Below are positions 10,627 to 19,440 of a stretch of DNA of 64,000 nucleotides, piece after piece; positions within the stretch are counted from its first letter, which is position 1; the number at the start of each line of letters is the position of its first letter. The notes beneath the pieces were generated by a model. That model had not been told where the DNA came from, ran no database searches, and saw only the letters and a program-made list of their open reading frames with translations. Source of the DNA: Hoeflea algicola. GTDB taxonomy: Bacteria; Pseudomonadota; Alphaproteobacteria; Rhizobiales; Rhizobiaceae. The stretch is taken from the NCBI RefSeq assembly GCF_026619415.1, contig NZ_JAOVZR010000001.1, positions 2,418,001-2,482,000 of the forward strand, read 5' to 3'. The translations under genes were made by a program, and so were the position numbers.

Positions 10627-10668
10627 TCGCAACAGCCACCCGTATTTTTCATTTCAGGGAGCCGTTTC

Positions 10669-12285
10669 ATGGCCAATGACATTTCAGCAGATATTCTCAT
10701 CATAGGAACCGGCGTTGCTGGCGCGATCACCGGGGCCAAACTCGCCGCAAAAGGCTTGAGTGTCGCATTTCTCGAATCCGGCAAGCGGATTGACCGGTTT
10801 TCAGCCGTCGAAAAATTCTGGACCGCTGCCATCAAGGTACCGGAATCGGCCTATCCCAACGACCCCACAGCCGAGCACCCACTGTCACACCGGATCGAGG
10901 ATTTCTACCAGCAGATGGGCCCCGAGCTGTTTCGCTCGACCTATATCAAGGTCGTTGGCGGCACCACGTGGCACTGGTTGGGGACGACCTTGCGCAACGT
11001 GCCGGCCGATTTCAAGCTCAAGTCGCTCTATGGCCGCGGCGTCGACTGGCCGATCGATTATGATGACCTCGAGCCATTTTACCAGGCGGCAGAAAATGAG
11101 ATCGGCGTTGCCGGCGACGCCACCGATGATCTCGGCTCACCGCGATCAGGCGATTACCCGATGCCGCTGATCCCGATGACCTATCTCGACAAGCAATTTG
11201 CTGCCGCGCTCGACGGCTCGCCCTACCAGGTTCGTCCAACCCCGCAGGGCCGCAACTCCGTCTTTCACGCCGACCGGCCCGAATGTTGCGGCAACAATTC
11301 CTGCATTCCGATCTGCCCGATCCAGGCCAAATACGATGCCACCGTGCATGTGGCCATGGCAGAGGAAGCAGGTGCCAAGGTCTATGACGAGACAACGGCC
11401 ACACGTCTCAATCTCGGAGCCGACCGGGAAATTGAATCCGTCGAATTCCGGCGCGCCGATGGCAGCACAGGCACCGCGGCAGGCAAGGTCGTGATCCTTG
11501 CCGCCCACGCCATAGAGACGCCGAGGCTACTGCTCAATTCCGCTCAGGAGGGCGCTCCCGATGGCGTTGCCAACAGCTCCGGCCAGGTAGGACGCAGCCT
11601 GATGGACCATCCCAGTCGCCTGAGCTGGGCCGAAGCACCTGAACCGGTGTGGCCCTATCGCGGCCCGCTCTCAACCTCGGGCATCGAAAACCTGCGTGAT
11701 GGCGATTTCCGCAAGCAGCGCGGCGCATTCCGCATCGAAATTGGCAATGACGGCCATAGCTGGCCCACCGGCGCACCGGCCACGACGGCTGCGGACCTCG
11801 CGCGTCAGGGATTGCGTGGCGACGAGCTCGATGCAGCCATCAAGGATGCCACCTCGCGCCAGATCCGGCTCGCCTCGCTTGTCGAACAGACCCCCGACGC
11901 CGACAACCGCGTGACGCTCGACCCCGACAAGCGCGACGCCAACGGTATCCCGCTGCCGCGCATCCACTATGATTTTGACGCCTACACGCGGGACGGTCTG
12001 AAAGCTGCGGAAAAGGCACACGACGAAGTCTTTGCCGCCATGGGTGCCAAAAACATCAAGCATTCACCTGATATCCAGGGTTCGGGTCATATCATCGGCA
12101 CCGTGCGCATGGGCGCCGACGCCAACAGTGCAGTTGTCGATGCCGATCTGCGCAGTTTCGATCACCGCAACCTGTTCTTGCTGGGTTCGGGGACATTCCC
12201 CACATCGGCAACGGCCAACCCGACCTTGACCATCGCGGCACTCTCCTTGCGAGCCGTCGATGCCATTGCCGCGTCAGTCAAGTAA
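10669..12285 (+). CDS. GMC-family FAD-dependent dehydrogenase large subunit
   Basis: This 538-residue flavoprotein should oxidise a sugar or polyol in the periplasm. The FAD-binding motif GTGVAG is at residues 13-18. A Cys cluster in PECCGNNSCIPICP (Cys206, 207, 212, 216) matches the iron-sulfur ligands of fructose and glucose dehydrogenases that pass electrons to cytochrome c. The active-site regions QGSGHIIGTVRMG and TANPTLTIAALSLRA end the protein. It has no signal of its own and would be exported with the small subunit. No cytochrome subunit gene follows: the next gene is convergent. Substrate is undetermined. Confidence 0.88.
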   Translation: MANDISADILIIGTGVAGAITGAKLAAKGLSVAFLESGKRIDRFSAVEKFWTAAIKVPESAYPNDPTAEHPLSHRIEDFYQQMGPELFRSTYIKVVGGTTWHWLGTTLRNVPADFKLKSLYGRGVDWPIDYDDLEPFYQAAENEIGVAGDATDDLGSPRSGDYPMPLIPMTYLDKQFAAALDGSPYQVRPTPQGRNSVFHADRPECCGNNSCIPICPIQAKYDATVHVAMAEEAGAKVYDETTATRLNLGADREIESVEFRRADGSTGTAAGKVVILAAHAIETPRLLLNSAQEGAPDGVANSSGQVGRSLMDHPSRLSWAEAPEPVWPYRGPLSTSGIENLRDGDFRKQRGAFRIEIGNDGHSWPTGAPATTAADLARQGLRGDELDAAIKDATSRQIRLASLVEQTPDADNRVTLDPDKRDANGIPLPRIHYDFDAYTRDGLKAAEKAHDEVFAAMGAKNIKHSPDIQGSGHIIGTVRMGADANSAVVDADLRSFDHRNLFLLGSGTFPTSATANPTLTIAALSLRAVDAIAASVK

Positions 12286-12321
12286 CCGCCACAGGCCATC
12301 TGATAATCGATCGCTTGACGC

Positions 12322-13389
12322 TCAGTTGATGGCGGCGCCTTCCAGCGCCGCCTCGCGGTATTCGGTCGGACTGACCCCGACCCGTTCGCGGAAGGCGCGA
12401 TTAAACGGCGCCAGCGACGCATACCCCAAACTAAAGGCGTGCTGGATGATCTGCTCGCGCGCCATACCCGGATCGGACAGCCGACGTTTGGCCTCGTTGA
12501 TGCGGTAGTCATTGACGAAAGCAGCAAAATTCCTGTAGCCGAGCCCACCGTTGATTAACCGCCTAAGCCGATGCTCGGGAATATGCAGGATATCGGCGAG
12601 CCCGCCAATCGTCAGACCCGGCTCGAGATAGAGCCCGCCATCCATTGCCTTGACAACCCGCTCGAGTTCCAGCCGGTCGGCCGCCGACAGGGTGCTGCGG
12701 TCTGCACTCACGCTCGCGCCGTCCTCAACCCGCTGGAACAGTTCATCCTTGAGATGCGTGAGCCAGTAGGAAAACCCCAGCGTAAAGACGAAATAGACAA
12801 TCGCGTACAAGAAGCACAGCGCGGCATCAAGCGGTCCATCGACGCTCACCAGGTTGGAGACAAACACAATCAGGGTGAAGGGAGGCACTGAAAAAGCCAG
12901 TGCAAGGCTGAACGCGCGCCGCTCGTTGACCAGATCACCGGCCCTGTCGCTCAACGCCTTGTGGATTATCAGCCCCAACAACACCGCATTGAGAACCACC
13001 AGCGCCACATCCAGCATCCATCTCGATTGAGCGGGTGCGATCAGCAACCCGGCAACCAGCGGGATGGCGACAAGCGCCGGCACAAAGTGCTTCAGCTGCC
13101 AGCGGAAGCGGTCGTCGAACAACGTCAGTACGAACCACCACATGGCAATGTAATGCAGCTGCTGAAACGGCACCACCAGGTAATCGGTCGGCGCCAGCGC
13201 CTCCGTGACCGCCGGCGCATTGAGGAAAATCTCGACCACGCCGGTGGCGCAGAACAGGATGCCGGTTCCGACCAGTGCGGTAAATTCCGGCCGCCGCAGC
13301 AGGTGGATGATCACCAGCAGCAAAATGCCAAACGTTCCACCACGCAGGATCAGGTCCATGAAGCCGGCAAGGGTCAGTTCAATTGACAT
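12322..13389 (-). CDS. membrane-anchored AraC-family transcriptional regulator
   Basis: About 200 N-terminal residues form several hydrophobic helices (for example ILLLVIIHLL, VALVVLNAVLLGLIIH and LCFLYAIVYFVFTLGFSYWL). A C-terminal AraC DNA-binding domain follows from about residue 255, with LTIGGLADILHIPEHRLRRL and HAFSLGYASLAPFNRAFRERVGVSPTEYR. The ATG at 13389 gives 355 residues; a GTG 12 bases further upstream is equally possible and neither has a clear ribosome binding site. The gene converges on the flavodehydrogenase, so control of that operon is possible but unproven. Confidence 0.87.
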   Translation of the reverse strand: MSIELTLAGFMDLILRGGTFGILLLVIIHLLRRPEFTALVGTGILFCATGVVEIFLNAPAVTEALAPTDYLVVPFQQLHYIAMWWFVLTLFDDRFRWQLKHFVPALVAIPLVAGLLIAPAQSRWMLDVALVVLNAVLLGLIIHKALSDRAGDLVNERRAFSLALAFSVPPFTLIVFVSNLVSVDGPLDAALCFLYAIVYFVFTLGFSYWLTHLKDELFQRVEDGASVSADRSTLSAADRLELERVVKAMDGGLYLEPGLTIGGLADILHIPEHRLRRLINGGLGYRNFAAFVNDYRINEAKRRLSDPGMAREQIIQHAFSLGYASLAPFNRAFRERVGVSPTEYREAALEGAAIN

Positions 13390-13643
13390 CTTCAGGTCCA
13401 CTTAAGGCACATCGCCACATCGGCGCGCTCGACATTGCAGCGGAGATAGGGACTGGCGGCGCGACAGTCCAATCGATTCCGGAAATTTCGCACCAAAACT
13501 GAAACACACGCTTCGAATTTCAAAGTCGCGCGGCGCACCGCCGGGCCGATCCCCATGTTCAGCTCATCGCCGGTTGGGGCCCGCGGCAACTACCGCAACC
13601 TGAACCGCACAACAATTCTAACACGCTCTTGAAGGAGATCATC

Positions 13644-13883
13644 ATGAACAAGTTTGCTCTCGCCGCCGCACTTTCCCTGGCCGCCATGCTGCCCGTCACC
13701 GCTTCCTCGGCTTTCGCCGAACCCGCCAGCACTCAGGCAGCGCTCTGCGAGACAGCCCCGGCCAAGGCCACTCAAGCCGACATCGATTGCACCGCCACAT
13801 CGCAATTTACCCGCGATGAAGACGCTGCCGCCAAGAAGTACCCCTCCGGCCCGGTCAATTTCGGCAACGGCGTCGTGTTCTGA
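13644..13883 (+). CDS. small secreted protein of unknown function
   Basis: This 79-residue protein begins with a Sec signal peptide (MNKFALAAALSLAAMLPVTA, cleavage probably after SSAFA near residue 26). The mature part is short, with two Cys (residues about 36 and 49) and a hydrophobic C-terminus FGNGVVF. GAAGGAG stands 6 bases before the ATG, which fixes this start over an upstream in-frame one. I do not recognise a characterised family; it resembles the small periplasmic proteins frequent in Rhizobiales. It is flanked by convergent and divergent genes and looks monocistronic. Confidence 0.75.
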   Translation: MNKFALAAALSLAAMLPVTASSAFAEPASTQAALCETAPAKATQADIDCTATSQFTRDEDAAAKKYPSGPVNFGNGVVF

Positions 13884-13966
13884 TCGCTTTGGCCAGCAGC
13901 AAGGAATGCGCCGACCGTCCCTCCGGTTCGGCGCATTCCATTCAAACCCGCATTGTTCCTGAAAAT

Positions 13967-14548
13967 TCAAGCGACCCGCATCAACCGCGCAGAGCGGGTG
14001 CGCCGCACAAATGCCGGTGCCAACCGGCCATTCGGCACCAGCAAACCGGCTACCTCGTCAAGATATCCTGGCAAAAGCTCGCAGCCGAGCAGACGCGAGC
14101 GCTCAACCGGCCCCGGCATGATCAACCCGCCAGTTTTCTCGACGGAAAATCCAAAGCGGCTGTAATAGGCTGCATCGCCAACCAGCATAATGGCGCCATG
14201 CCCAAGCTCTGTCGCCCGGTCGATCGCATGCCGCATCAACGCCGAGCCGATGCCCCTCCCAGCGACTTCCGACGCCACAGCCAGCGGACCGAGCAGCAGC
14301 AGTTGCCGACCACCCGCAGCCACATCCCACAGCCTGACACTGCCGATCAGCGTGCCATTGCTGTCACGGGCGACAAAGGCCAAACCCGATGACGGCAGCA
14401 TGCCACGGCGAAGCTTTTCCGACGATTTGCGCTTGCGCCCCGGGCCCATGGCGCGGTCAAGCATCGCCTCGCGGGTCCCACGATCGGTTCCAATTTCATT
14501 TTCAATGGCAAATCCGGTTTTGCCAAACCCACACACATGGCCAGTCAC
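13967..14548 (-). CDS. GNAT-family N-acetyltransferase (YhbS-like)
   Basis: This 193-residue acetyltransferase has the acetyl-CoA motif LGPLAVASEVAGRGIGSALM and the YhbS-type segment IMLVGDAAYYSRFGF. It starts at GTG with GAGGA about 7 bases upstream. It lies 96 bases downstream of the ornithine/lysine decarboxylase on the same strand, separated by two stem-loops, and may share the transcript. Acetylation of a polyamine is an attractive guess from the neighbourhood only. Confidence 0.85.
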   Translation of the reverse strand: MTGHVCGFGKTGFAIENEIGTDRGTREAMLDRAMGPGRKRKSSEKLRRGMLPSSGLAFVARDSNGTLIGSVRLWDVAAGGRQLLLLGPLAVASEVAGRGIGSALMRHAIDRATELGHGAIMLVGDAAYYSRFGFSVEKTGGLIMPGPVERSRLLGCELLPGYLDEVAGLLVPNGRLAPAFVRRTRSARLMRVA

Positions 14549-14592
14549 GGGCTGATCCTCGATATATCAAACCAACGCTTGAACACGGCTTC

Positions 14593-14648
14593 GCCTGCCC
14601 CGGGCACGTGCCGCGGCAGGCATCGGCCTGAACGAACATTCCGTTCAG
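14593..14648 (-). terminator. tandem stem-loops after the decarboxylase gene
   Basis: Two perfect hairpins follow one another: arms CTGAACG/CGTTCAG (14628-14648), which include the decarboxylase stop codon, and arms GCCTGCC/GGCAGGC (14593-14621). Neither is followed by a T-run. They could protect the decarboxylase mRNA or reduce read-through into the acetyltransferase gene. Confidence 0.5.
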
Positions 14649-15778
14649 ATCACATAGGATCGCAAGGGTTCGAACCCATTGAAAGCCACCGACGAATAGG
14701 TGCTGGTGTAGGCACCCGTGCCCTCAATCAGCACCTCATCTCCGATGGTCAGCGAAACCGGCATCGGATAGGGATTCTTCTCGTACATCACATCGGCCGA
14801 ATCGCAGGTCGGGCCGGCCAGCACGCAGGGTTCCATCTCATCGCCGTCACGCGCCGTGACAATCGAGTAGCGAATGGCCTCGTCCATGGTTTCGGCGAGA
14901 CCGCCGAACTTGCCGATGTCGAGATACACCCACCGCACCTGGTCTTCGTCGGACTTGCGCGAAACCAGCACAACTTCCGCCTTGATCGCACCCGCGTTGC
15001 CAACCATGCCGCGGCCGGGTTCGATGATGGTTTCGGGAAGCTGGTTGCCGAAATGCTTGCGCAGCGAACCCAGGATCGCCTGGCCGTATGCCTGCGCGGT
15101 CGGAATATCCTTGAGATAGCGGGTGGGGAAACCGCCGCCCATGTTGACCATCTTGAGATGAATACCCTGCTGGGCCAGCTTGTCGAACACCCGGCGGGCA
15201 TCGCCGAGTGCTGCATCCCAGGCATCGAGCTTGGTCATCTGCGAGCCGACATGAAACGAGACGCCGTGCGAGTTGAGGCCCAGCTGATGCGCATAGACCA
15301 GCACATCGACAGCCATCTGCGGCACGCAGCCGAACTTGCGCGACAGCGGCCATTCGGCGCCTTCGCCATCGGTCAGAACCCGGCAGAACACCCGGGCGCC
15401 GGGCGCTGCGCGGGCGATCTTTTCAACTTCTTCGTGGCTGTCGACAGCAAACAGCGAGACGCCCAGTGCATGGGCGCGGGCAATGTCACGCTCTTTCTTG
15501 ATGGTGTTGCCATAGGAAATCCGGGCAGAGGTGGCGCCGGCTTTCAGCGCCATTTCGATTTCGGTCACCGAGGCACAATCAAAATTGGAGCCGAGGCCGG
15601 CCAGCAGCCGCAGGATTTCCGGCGCCGGATTGGCTTTGACCGCATAATAGATCGAACTGTCGGGCAGCGCCTTGCTGAAGGACTGGAAATTGTCGCGCAC
15701 CACGTCAAGGTCAACCACCAGGCAGGGACCATCGGGACGTCGGGTGCGAATGAAGTCAAGAATGCGTGCAGTCGTCAT
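14645..15778 (-). CDS. ornithine/lysine decarboxylase (fold III, PLP-dependent)
   Basis: This 377-residue cytosolic enzyme makes putrescine or cadaverine from ornithine or lysine. The PLP lysine is Lys48 in YAVKANP. HVGS (176-179), GGGFP (214-218) and EPGR (253-256) bind the cofactor phosphate and ring. Cys325-Asp326 in GPTCDSADV supply the catalytic Cys and substrate Asp of the eukaryotic-type ODC family. GGAG lies about 8 bases before the ATG. A structured leader of about 450 bases precedes it. Length and motifs fit the rhizobial Odc2-type dual-specificity enzymes; preference between ornithine and lysine cannot be read by eye. Confidence 0.92.
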   Translation of the reverse strand: MTTARILDFIRTRRPDGPCLVVDLDVVRDNFQSFSKALPDSSIYYAVKANPAPEILRLLAGLGSNFDCASVTEIEMALKAGATSARISYGNTIKKERDIARAHALGVSLFAVDSHEEVEKIARAAPGARVFCRVLTDGEGAEWPLSRKFGCVPQMAVDVLVYAHQLGLNSHGVSFHVGSQMTKLDAWDAALGDARRVFDKLAQQGIHLKMVNMGGGFPTRYLKDIPTAQAYGQAILGSLRKHFGNQLPETIIEPGRGMVGNAGAIKAEVVLVSRKSDEDQVRWVYLDIGKFGGLAETMDEAIRYSIVTARDGDEMEPCVLAGPTCDSADVMYEKNPYPMPVSLTIGDEVLIEGTGAYTSTYSSVAFNGFEPLRSYVI

Positions 15779-16225
15779 CGGGTGCTCCGTTCCCGGCCCG
15801 GTCAGGGGCCATATCTAGACAGAGCATCGTGCGGCCACGCTGTGAGACCCGGCCTTTGGAGGAACCGGATTCCGTCGTGGACGCTTGATGCGTCGATGAA
15901 CCAGGCCATTTCAGGCGTTGGTTCGCTCTCGTCTGCCTTGGATTGGAGGGGGAACCCGACCGCACTTCCGGCAATGAAGGTGTGCCTCTTCAGTAACCCC
16001 GGCTGTTGGAGAGCCGGTAGACACCAGAAAGGCCCGCACCGTCGTTGCTTCAAGATGTCCTCGCTCATCCGGTTGGCCGGAGAAACGACTGGAGGGGTTA
16101 GTTCCAGGTACCATACCGATTCCTCACCATTCGAGGGTCGGCGGACACCCACAGGCACGTGCGACTTTGGGCTCAAGCGACATAGGATTTTGCCGAAGCT
16201 CATGCAAGAGTTTTCTTGCATTGCT
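15779..16225 (-). ncRNA. candidate speF-type 5' leader RNA of the decarboxylase gene
   Basis: About 450 bases between the divergent decarboxylase and LysR genes lack a credible gene yet hold many perfect short hairpins when read on the minus strand: TGCAAGA/TCTTGCA (16203-16220), CCGGCT/AGCCGG (15999-16017) and GACGC/GCGTC (15880-15894). Alphaproteobacterial ornithine decarboxylase genes are known to have a long conserved leader, the speF motif. Position, length and structure fit; I cannot confirm the consensus by eye. Confidence 0.5.
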
Positions 16226-16250
16226 CTTGAAAAACTGTGGCATTGAACGA

Positions 16251-16271
16251 ATATCGGTCATTGTTCGATAT
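16251..16271. promoter_or_regulatory. candidate LysR-type operator
   Basis: ATATCG and CGATAT flank a 9-base spacer, giving a 21-base dyad 60-80 bases upstream of the LysR gene and just beyond the leader of the divergent decarboxylase. The dyad contains ATC and GAT halves typical of LysR boxes. It could serve autoregulation, decarboxylase control, or both. Confidence 0.4.
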
Positions 16272-16330
16272 ATCACGACAGTACCAAAATCCCGCGCTGG
16301 TCTGGCGCCAACCCGAGGTAATTACCTGCC

Positions 16331-17224
16331 ATGGACACACTGACCCGGATCCGCGCCTTTATCGATGTGGTTGAAGCCGAGGGGTTCTCCGCCGCCGCGC
16401 GCAAGGTTGGCCGCTCCAAGGCACTCCTGTCGAAATATGTCCGCGAGCTTGAAGACGATCTTGGCGCCCTACTGCTCAACCGCACCACCCGGCAATTCTC
16501 GCTGACCGAAGCCGGCCATATCTATTTTCGCACCGCTTCCGACATTCTCAGAGAAATCGACAATCTTGCCGATCTGGTGCGCGAGGGCTCGAAAGACGTC
16601 CGCGGACGGATCAAGGTTTCCGCCCCGCGCACCTTTGCCGACGCTGCGGTCGGCCAGTCCCTGATCGATTTTGCCGTTGCCCATCCGGAAGTGACGTTGG
16701 AAATCATCTCCGACGACCGTTTCGTCGATCTGGTCGAGGAAGGCTACGATGTGGCGATCCGCATCACCCGGCTCGAGGATTCCGGGCTGATTGCCCGCAA
16801 GTTGGCACCGTTTTCACTGATCCCCTGCGCTTCACCGGAATTTCTCGAAAAGCACGGCCCGATCACCCACCCGTCGCAACTCGCCGGCATTCCCGGCATC
16901 ATCGACACCAACGGCCGTTTTCTCAACAATTGGCGCTTTGAAAACAGCGATGGTTCGGCACTTTCCGTGTCGGTTGATGGCAGACTCGAGGTCAACAGCC
17001 CGCTCGCTGCCATGCGGGCAGCGGAGGCCGGGCTCGGCGTCGCCGTATTGCCAGATTTCATCTTCCGCGAACGCCAGGCCAAGGGAACACTGACTCCGAT
17101 TCTCGATGGCTACATGTCCAATGACCGCGGCATCTACGCGATCTACCCGCACCGTCGCTATCTGCCGGCCAAGGTGCGCGCCTTTGTCGATTTCCTGACC
17201 CAATGGTTCAAAAACGCGGCATGA
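16331..17224 (+). CDS. LysR-family transcriptional regulator
   Basis: This 297-residue protein has the standard N-terminal winged helix (FIDVVEAEGFSAAARKVGRS, then LSKYVRELEDDLGALLLNRT) and a C-terminal effector domain (GRIKVSAPRTFADAAVGQSL through GVAVLPDFIFRERQ). GAGGTAA precedes the ATG at about 10 bases. It is divergent from the decarboxylase across a 552-base gap containing a dyad at 16251-16271. Its effector is unknown. Confidence 0.92.
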   Translation: MDTLTRIRAFIDVVEAEGFSAAARKVGRSKALLSKYVRELEDDLGALLLNRTTRQFSLTEAGHIYFRTASDILREIDNLADLVREGSKDVRGRIKVSAPRTFADAAVGQSLIDFAVAHPEVTLEIISDDRFVDLVEEGYDVAIRITRLEDSGLIARKLAPFSLIPCASPEFLEKHGPITHPSQLAGIPGIIDTNGRFLNNWRFENSDGSALSVSVDGRLEVNSPLAAMRAAEAGLGVAVLPDFIFRERQAKGTLTPILDGYMSNDRGIYAIYPHRRYLPAKVRAFVDFLTQWFKNAA

Positions 17225-17321
17225 CCCAGTTTTCAACCAGCAGAGGCCGCAGCCGCCGAATTTAGGCCCATATTGCCTGCCACAGCCAAAACCACATTTG
17301 CATGCAACCAGATGGCGGACC

Positions 17322-17978
17322 ATGACCAAGCCAATTCCCCTGATAGGATCGGGCCTTGCCGCAATCGCTGCGCTGATAACCCCGTCAATCGCTTTGGCGC
17401 ATCCCCACGTCTTCGCCGAAGCGCGGCTCGAGGTGGAGACCACTGCTGATGGCTATGTCAGCGAATTGCGCCATGTCTGGCGGTTCGACGAGGTGTTTTC
17501 GTCCAGTGTCATGCTCGATTTCGACATGGATGGGAATTTCGAACTCGACGCGGGAGAACTTGCCAAAATCAGCGAGTTGGTGACCGATTCGCTATCCGAA
17601 TTCGACTATTACACCACCCTCACCGTCAACGGCGTCGACGCGGCATTCACGCTCCCTGAAGCGATCAAGGTTGCGTTCCAGGACGGCCAACTGCTGATGT
17701 TCTTCGCCGAGGTGCCCTCTGACAAACTGCCGCTGAAGGGCAAGATCGCCATCGGGGTCTATGATCCGACGATGTATGCTGCGCTTGATTTCATGAACGA
17801 TGCAGACATGGCGGTAACCGGCAGTTCGGCAGCCACCTGCGCCCGTGCTGTGATCCGTCCGGATCCCGACGAGATCATCGCTCAAAACCAGGATTCCCTG
17901 ACCGAAGCCTTCTACGACACCACCACCAGCAATGACCTATCGAAACTGCTGGCAACGCGGCTGGAGTTGACCTGTTGA
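17322..17978 (+). CDS. DUF1007-family periplasmic protein, NicO partner
   Basis: This 218-residue protein has a signal peptide ending in SIALA, directly followed by HPHVFAEARLEVE. The mature N-terminal HPH is the hallmark of DUF1007 and a possible metal ligand. A segment rich in Asp (DFDMDGNFELDAGELAKI) looks like an EF-hand-type loop. ATG 17322 is taken over a TTG 24 bases upstream. The gene overlaps the NicO gene by 4 bases, so it is very likely the periplasmic accessory of that metal exporter. Confidence 0.88.
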   Translation: MTKPIPLIGSGLAAIAALITPSIALAHPHVFAEARLEVETTADGYVSELRHVWRFDEVFSSSVMLDFDMDGNFELDAGELAKISELVTDSLSEFDYYTTLTVNGVDAAFTLPEAIKVAFQDGQLLMFFAEVPSDKLPLKGKIAIGVYDPTMYAALDFMNDADMAVTGSSAATCARAVIRPDPDEIIAQNQDSLTEAFYDTTTSNDLSKLLATRLELTC

Positions 17979-18997
17979 CAAAACCCGTTTCGATTGGCGC
18001 CAAGCTGGCTGCCATCATTGCGTTACTGCTTGTTGCCAGTGCAGCCCACGCCCAATCCTCGCTCGGCATCGGCACCGCTGAACCCTCGATCACGCCGGGC
18101 GGATTTGGCGGGCCGTTGATCGACTGGATCAATACCCAGCAAAAGGCGTTCTACCGCGCCCTGACCGGCTCTCTCAAAGCCATGCGAAGCGATCCCTGGC
18201 AGGTATGGGGGTTGATCGGCCTGTCTTTCCTGTATGGCATTTTTCATGCTGCCGGCCCCGGCCACGGCAAGGCGGTGATTTCGTCCTACATGATCGCCAA
18301 TGAAGTGGCGCTGCGACGTGGGGTATTGCTGTCGTTCCTGTCGTCATTCCTGCAGGCGCTGACAGCGGTGATTGTCGTCGGGCTTGCCTATTACGTTCTG
18401 CGCGGCGCCTCTATTTCCATGACCCAGGCAACATGGTTCATGGAGACCGCGAGCTATGGCCTGATCGCCGCTTTCGGTTTTTGGCTGCTGAGCCGCAAGC
18501 TGCTGTCGCTACGCGCGGCGCAATCGCCCGCGCATGCTGCCGCACATCACGATCATGGACATGCCCATGCGCAGGAACATGCAGAAGGACGCCATCATCA
18601 TCACGTCCACGCTGAGGGTGAAGTCTGCGCCAGTTGCGGTCACGCGCACATGCCCGACCCGAAACTGATCTCTGGCAGCAGCCTGAGTTTGCGCGAAGCC
18701 TGGAGCGCGGTAATTGCGGTCGGCCTCAGGCCCTGTTCAGGCGCGTTGATAGTGTTGACGTTCTCGATGCTCAACGGCCTGTGGTTGGCGGGCGTGGCCT
18801 CTGCTTTCGCCATGGCGATCGGCACCGCCATCACCGTCTCGGCACTGGCGACGCTTGCCGTCACCGCAAAGGGCGCGGCAGTCCGTTTTGCCGGCGCCTC
18901 GCTGGGCAGCCATGTTGGCACGATAATCGAAATTCTCGGTGCAGTCCTGGTGGTGGTGCTCGGTTTGTTGTTGCTCGCAGCCTCATTACAGAGCTGA
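17975..18997 (+). CDS. NicO/RcnA-type nickel/cobalt transporter
   Basis: This 340-residue inner-membrane protein has a signal-like first helix, about six further membrane helices, and the family motifs HAAGPGHGKAVISSY and VGLRPCSGALIV. A cytoplasmic or periplasmic loop near residues 187-228 is His-rich (HHDHGHAHAQEHAEGRHHHH) and includes CASCGH, suited to sensing Ni, Co or Zn. It starts at TTG overlapping the preceding TGA, with GGAG upstream. Metal specificity is inferred. Efflux is the usual direction for this branch. Confidence 0.9.
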   Translation: MTKPVSIGAKLAAIIALLLVASAAHAQSSLGIGTAEPSITPGGFGGPLIDWINTQQKAFYRALTGSLKAMRSDPWQVWGLIGLSFLYGIFHAAGPGHGKAVISSYMIANEVALRRGVLLSFLSSFLQALTAVIVVGLAYYVLRGASISMTQATWFMETASYGLIAAFGFWLLSRKLLSLRAAQSPAHAAAHHDHGHAHAQEHAEGRHHHHVHAEGEVCASCGHAHMPDPKLISGSSLSLREAWSAVIAVGLRPCSGALIVLTFSMLNGLWLAGVASAFAMAIGTAITVSALATLAVTAKGAAVRFAGASLGSHVGTIIEILGAVLVVVLGLLLLAASLQS

Positions 18998-19004
18998 GCG
19001 CGGC

Positions 19005-19229
19005 CTATTCGGGATCGGCTTCGCCCCTGTTCCGACGCTTGCCACGCAGCCAGAACACCCCGAAAAAACACAGCACCAGTGCTGCCGCCAGTCCGACCGC
19101 CAGCCATGGCGATATCGCCGATGTGGCCAGCATCATCGCCGGCATGTAGTAAAATACGGTCCCGGTGACGCCAAGAATGACGAAGGCCGCGATCGCAGCT
19201 GATTTGTTCGATGTCGCCGGTTTGCTCAA
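19005..19229 (-). CDS. small two-helix membrane protein
   Basis: This 74-residue protein has two hydrophobic helices (AAIAAFVILGVTGTVFYYM and PWLAVGLAAALVLCFFGVFW) and a basic C-terminus (RGKRRNRG). It starts at TTG with AAGGA at 8 bases. Gene-like wobble composition and the good ribosome binding site support it. The family is not recognised. It converges on the NicO gene with only 7 bases between. Confidence 0.6.
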   Translation of the reverse strand: MSKPATSNKSAAIAAFVILGVTGTVFYYMPAMMLATSAISPWLAVGLAAALVLCFFGVFWLRGKRRNRGEADPE

Positions 19230-19440
19230 AGCGTCGTTCCTTCATCAGTTGCGATCACACGACCGCAATGCGCTCGCGCTCAGGCCATGGTCGCGATTTG
19301 GCAGCCAAGTCCAGCCGTGGCCAAAATTGTCCGTGTCTGGTGGGCCAATTATGGCGCCTGTGTCAAGTCATCAGCCGGCCCGCACATATCCCCGTGACAT
19401 ATGGCCCGAACGGAGATCTGCCATGCCCCGCGACGCCGAT

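Noticed and set aside
14668..14680. GGTTCGAACCC, resembling a tRNA T-loop
   Set aside because: It is inside the decarboxylase coding sequence and no acceptor, D or anticodon arms can be placed around it.
15802..16221. 139-codon minus-strand open frame filling the decarboxylase leader
   Set aside because: Two other frames are also open there, the translation has no family features, and the region is better explained as structured RNA. A short leader peptide at its start is not excluded.
14537..16246. 569-codon plus-strand open frame opposite the decarboxylase and its leader
   Set aside because: It is antisense to an unmistakable PLP enzyme and runs on through the structured leader without any recognisable domain.
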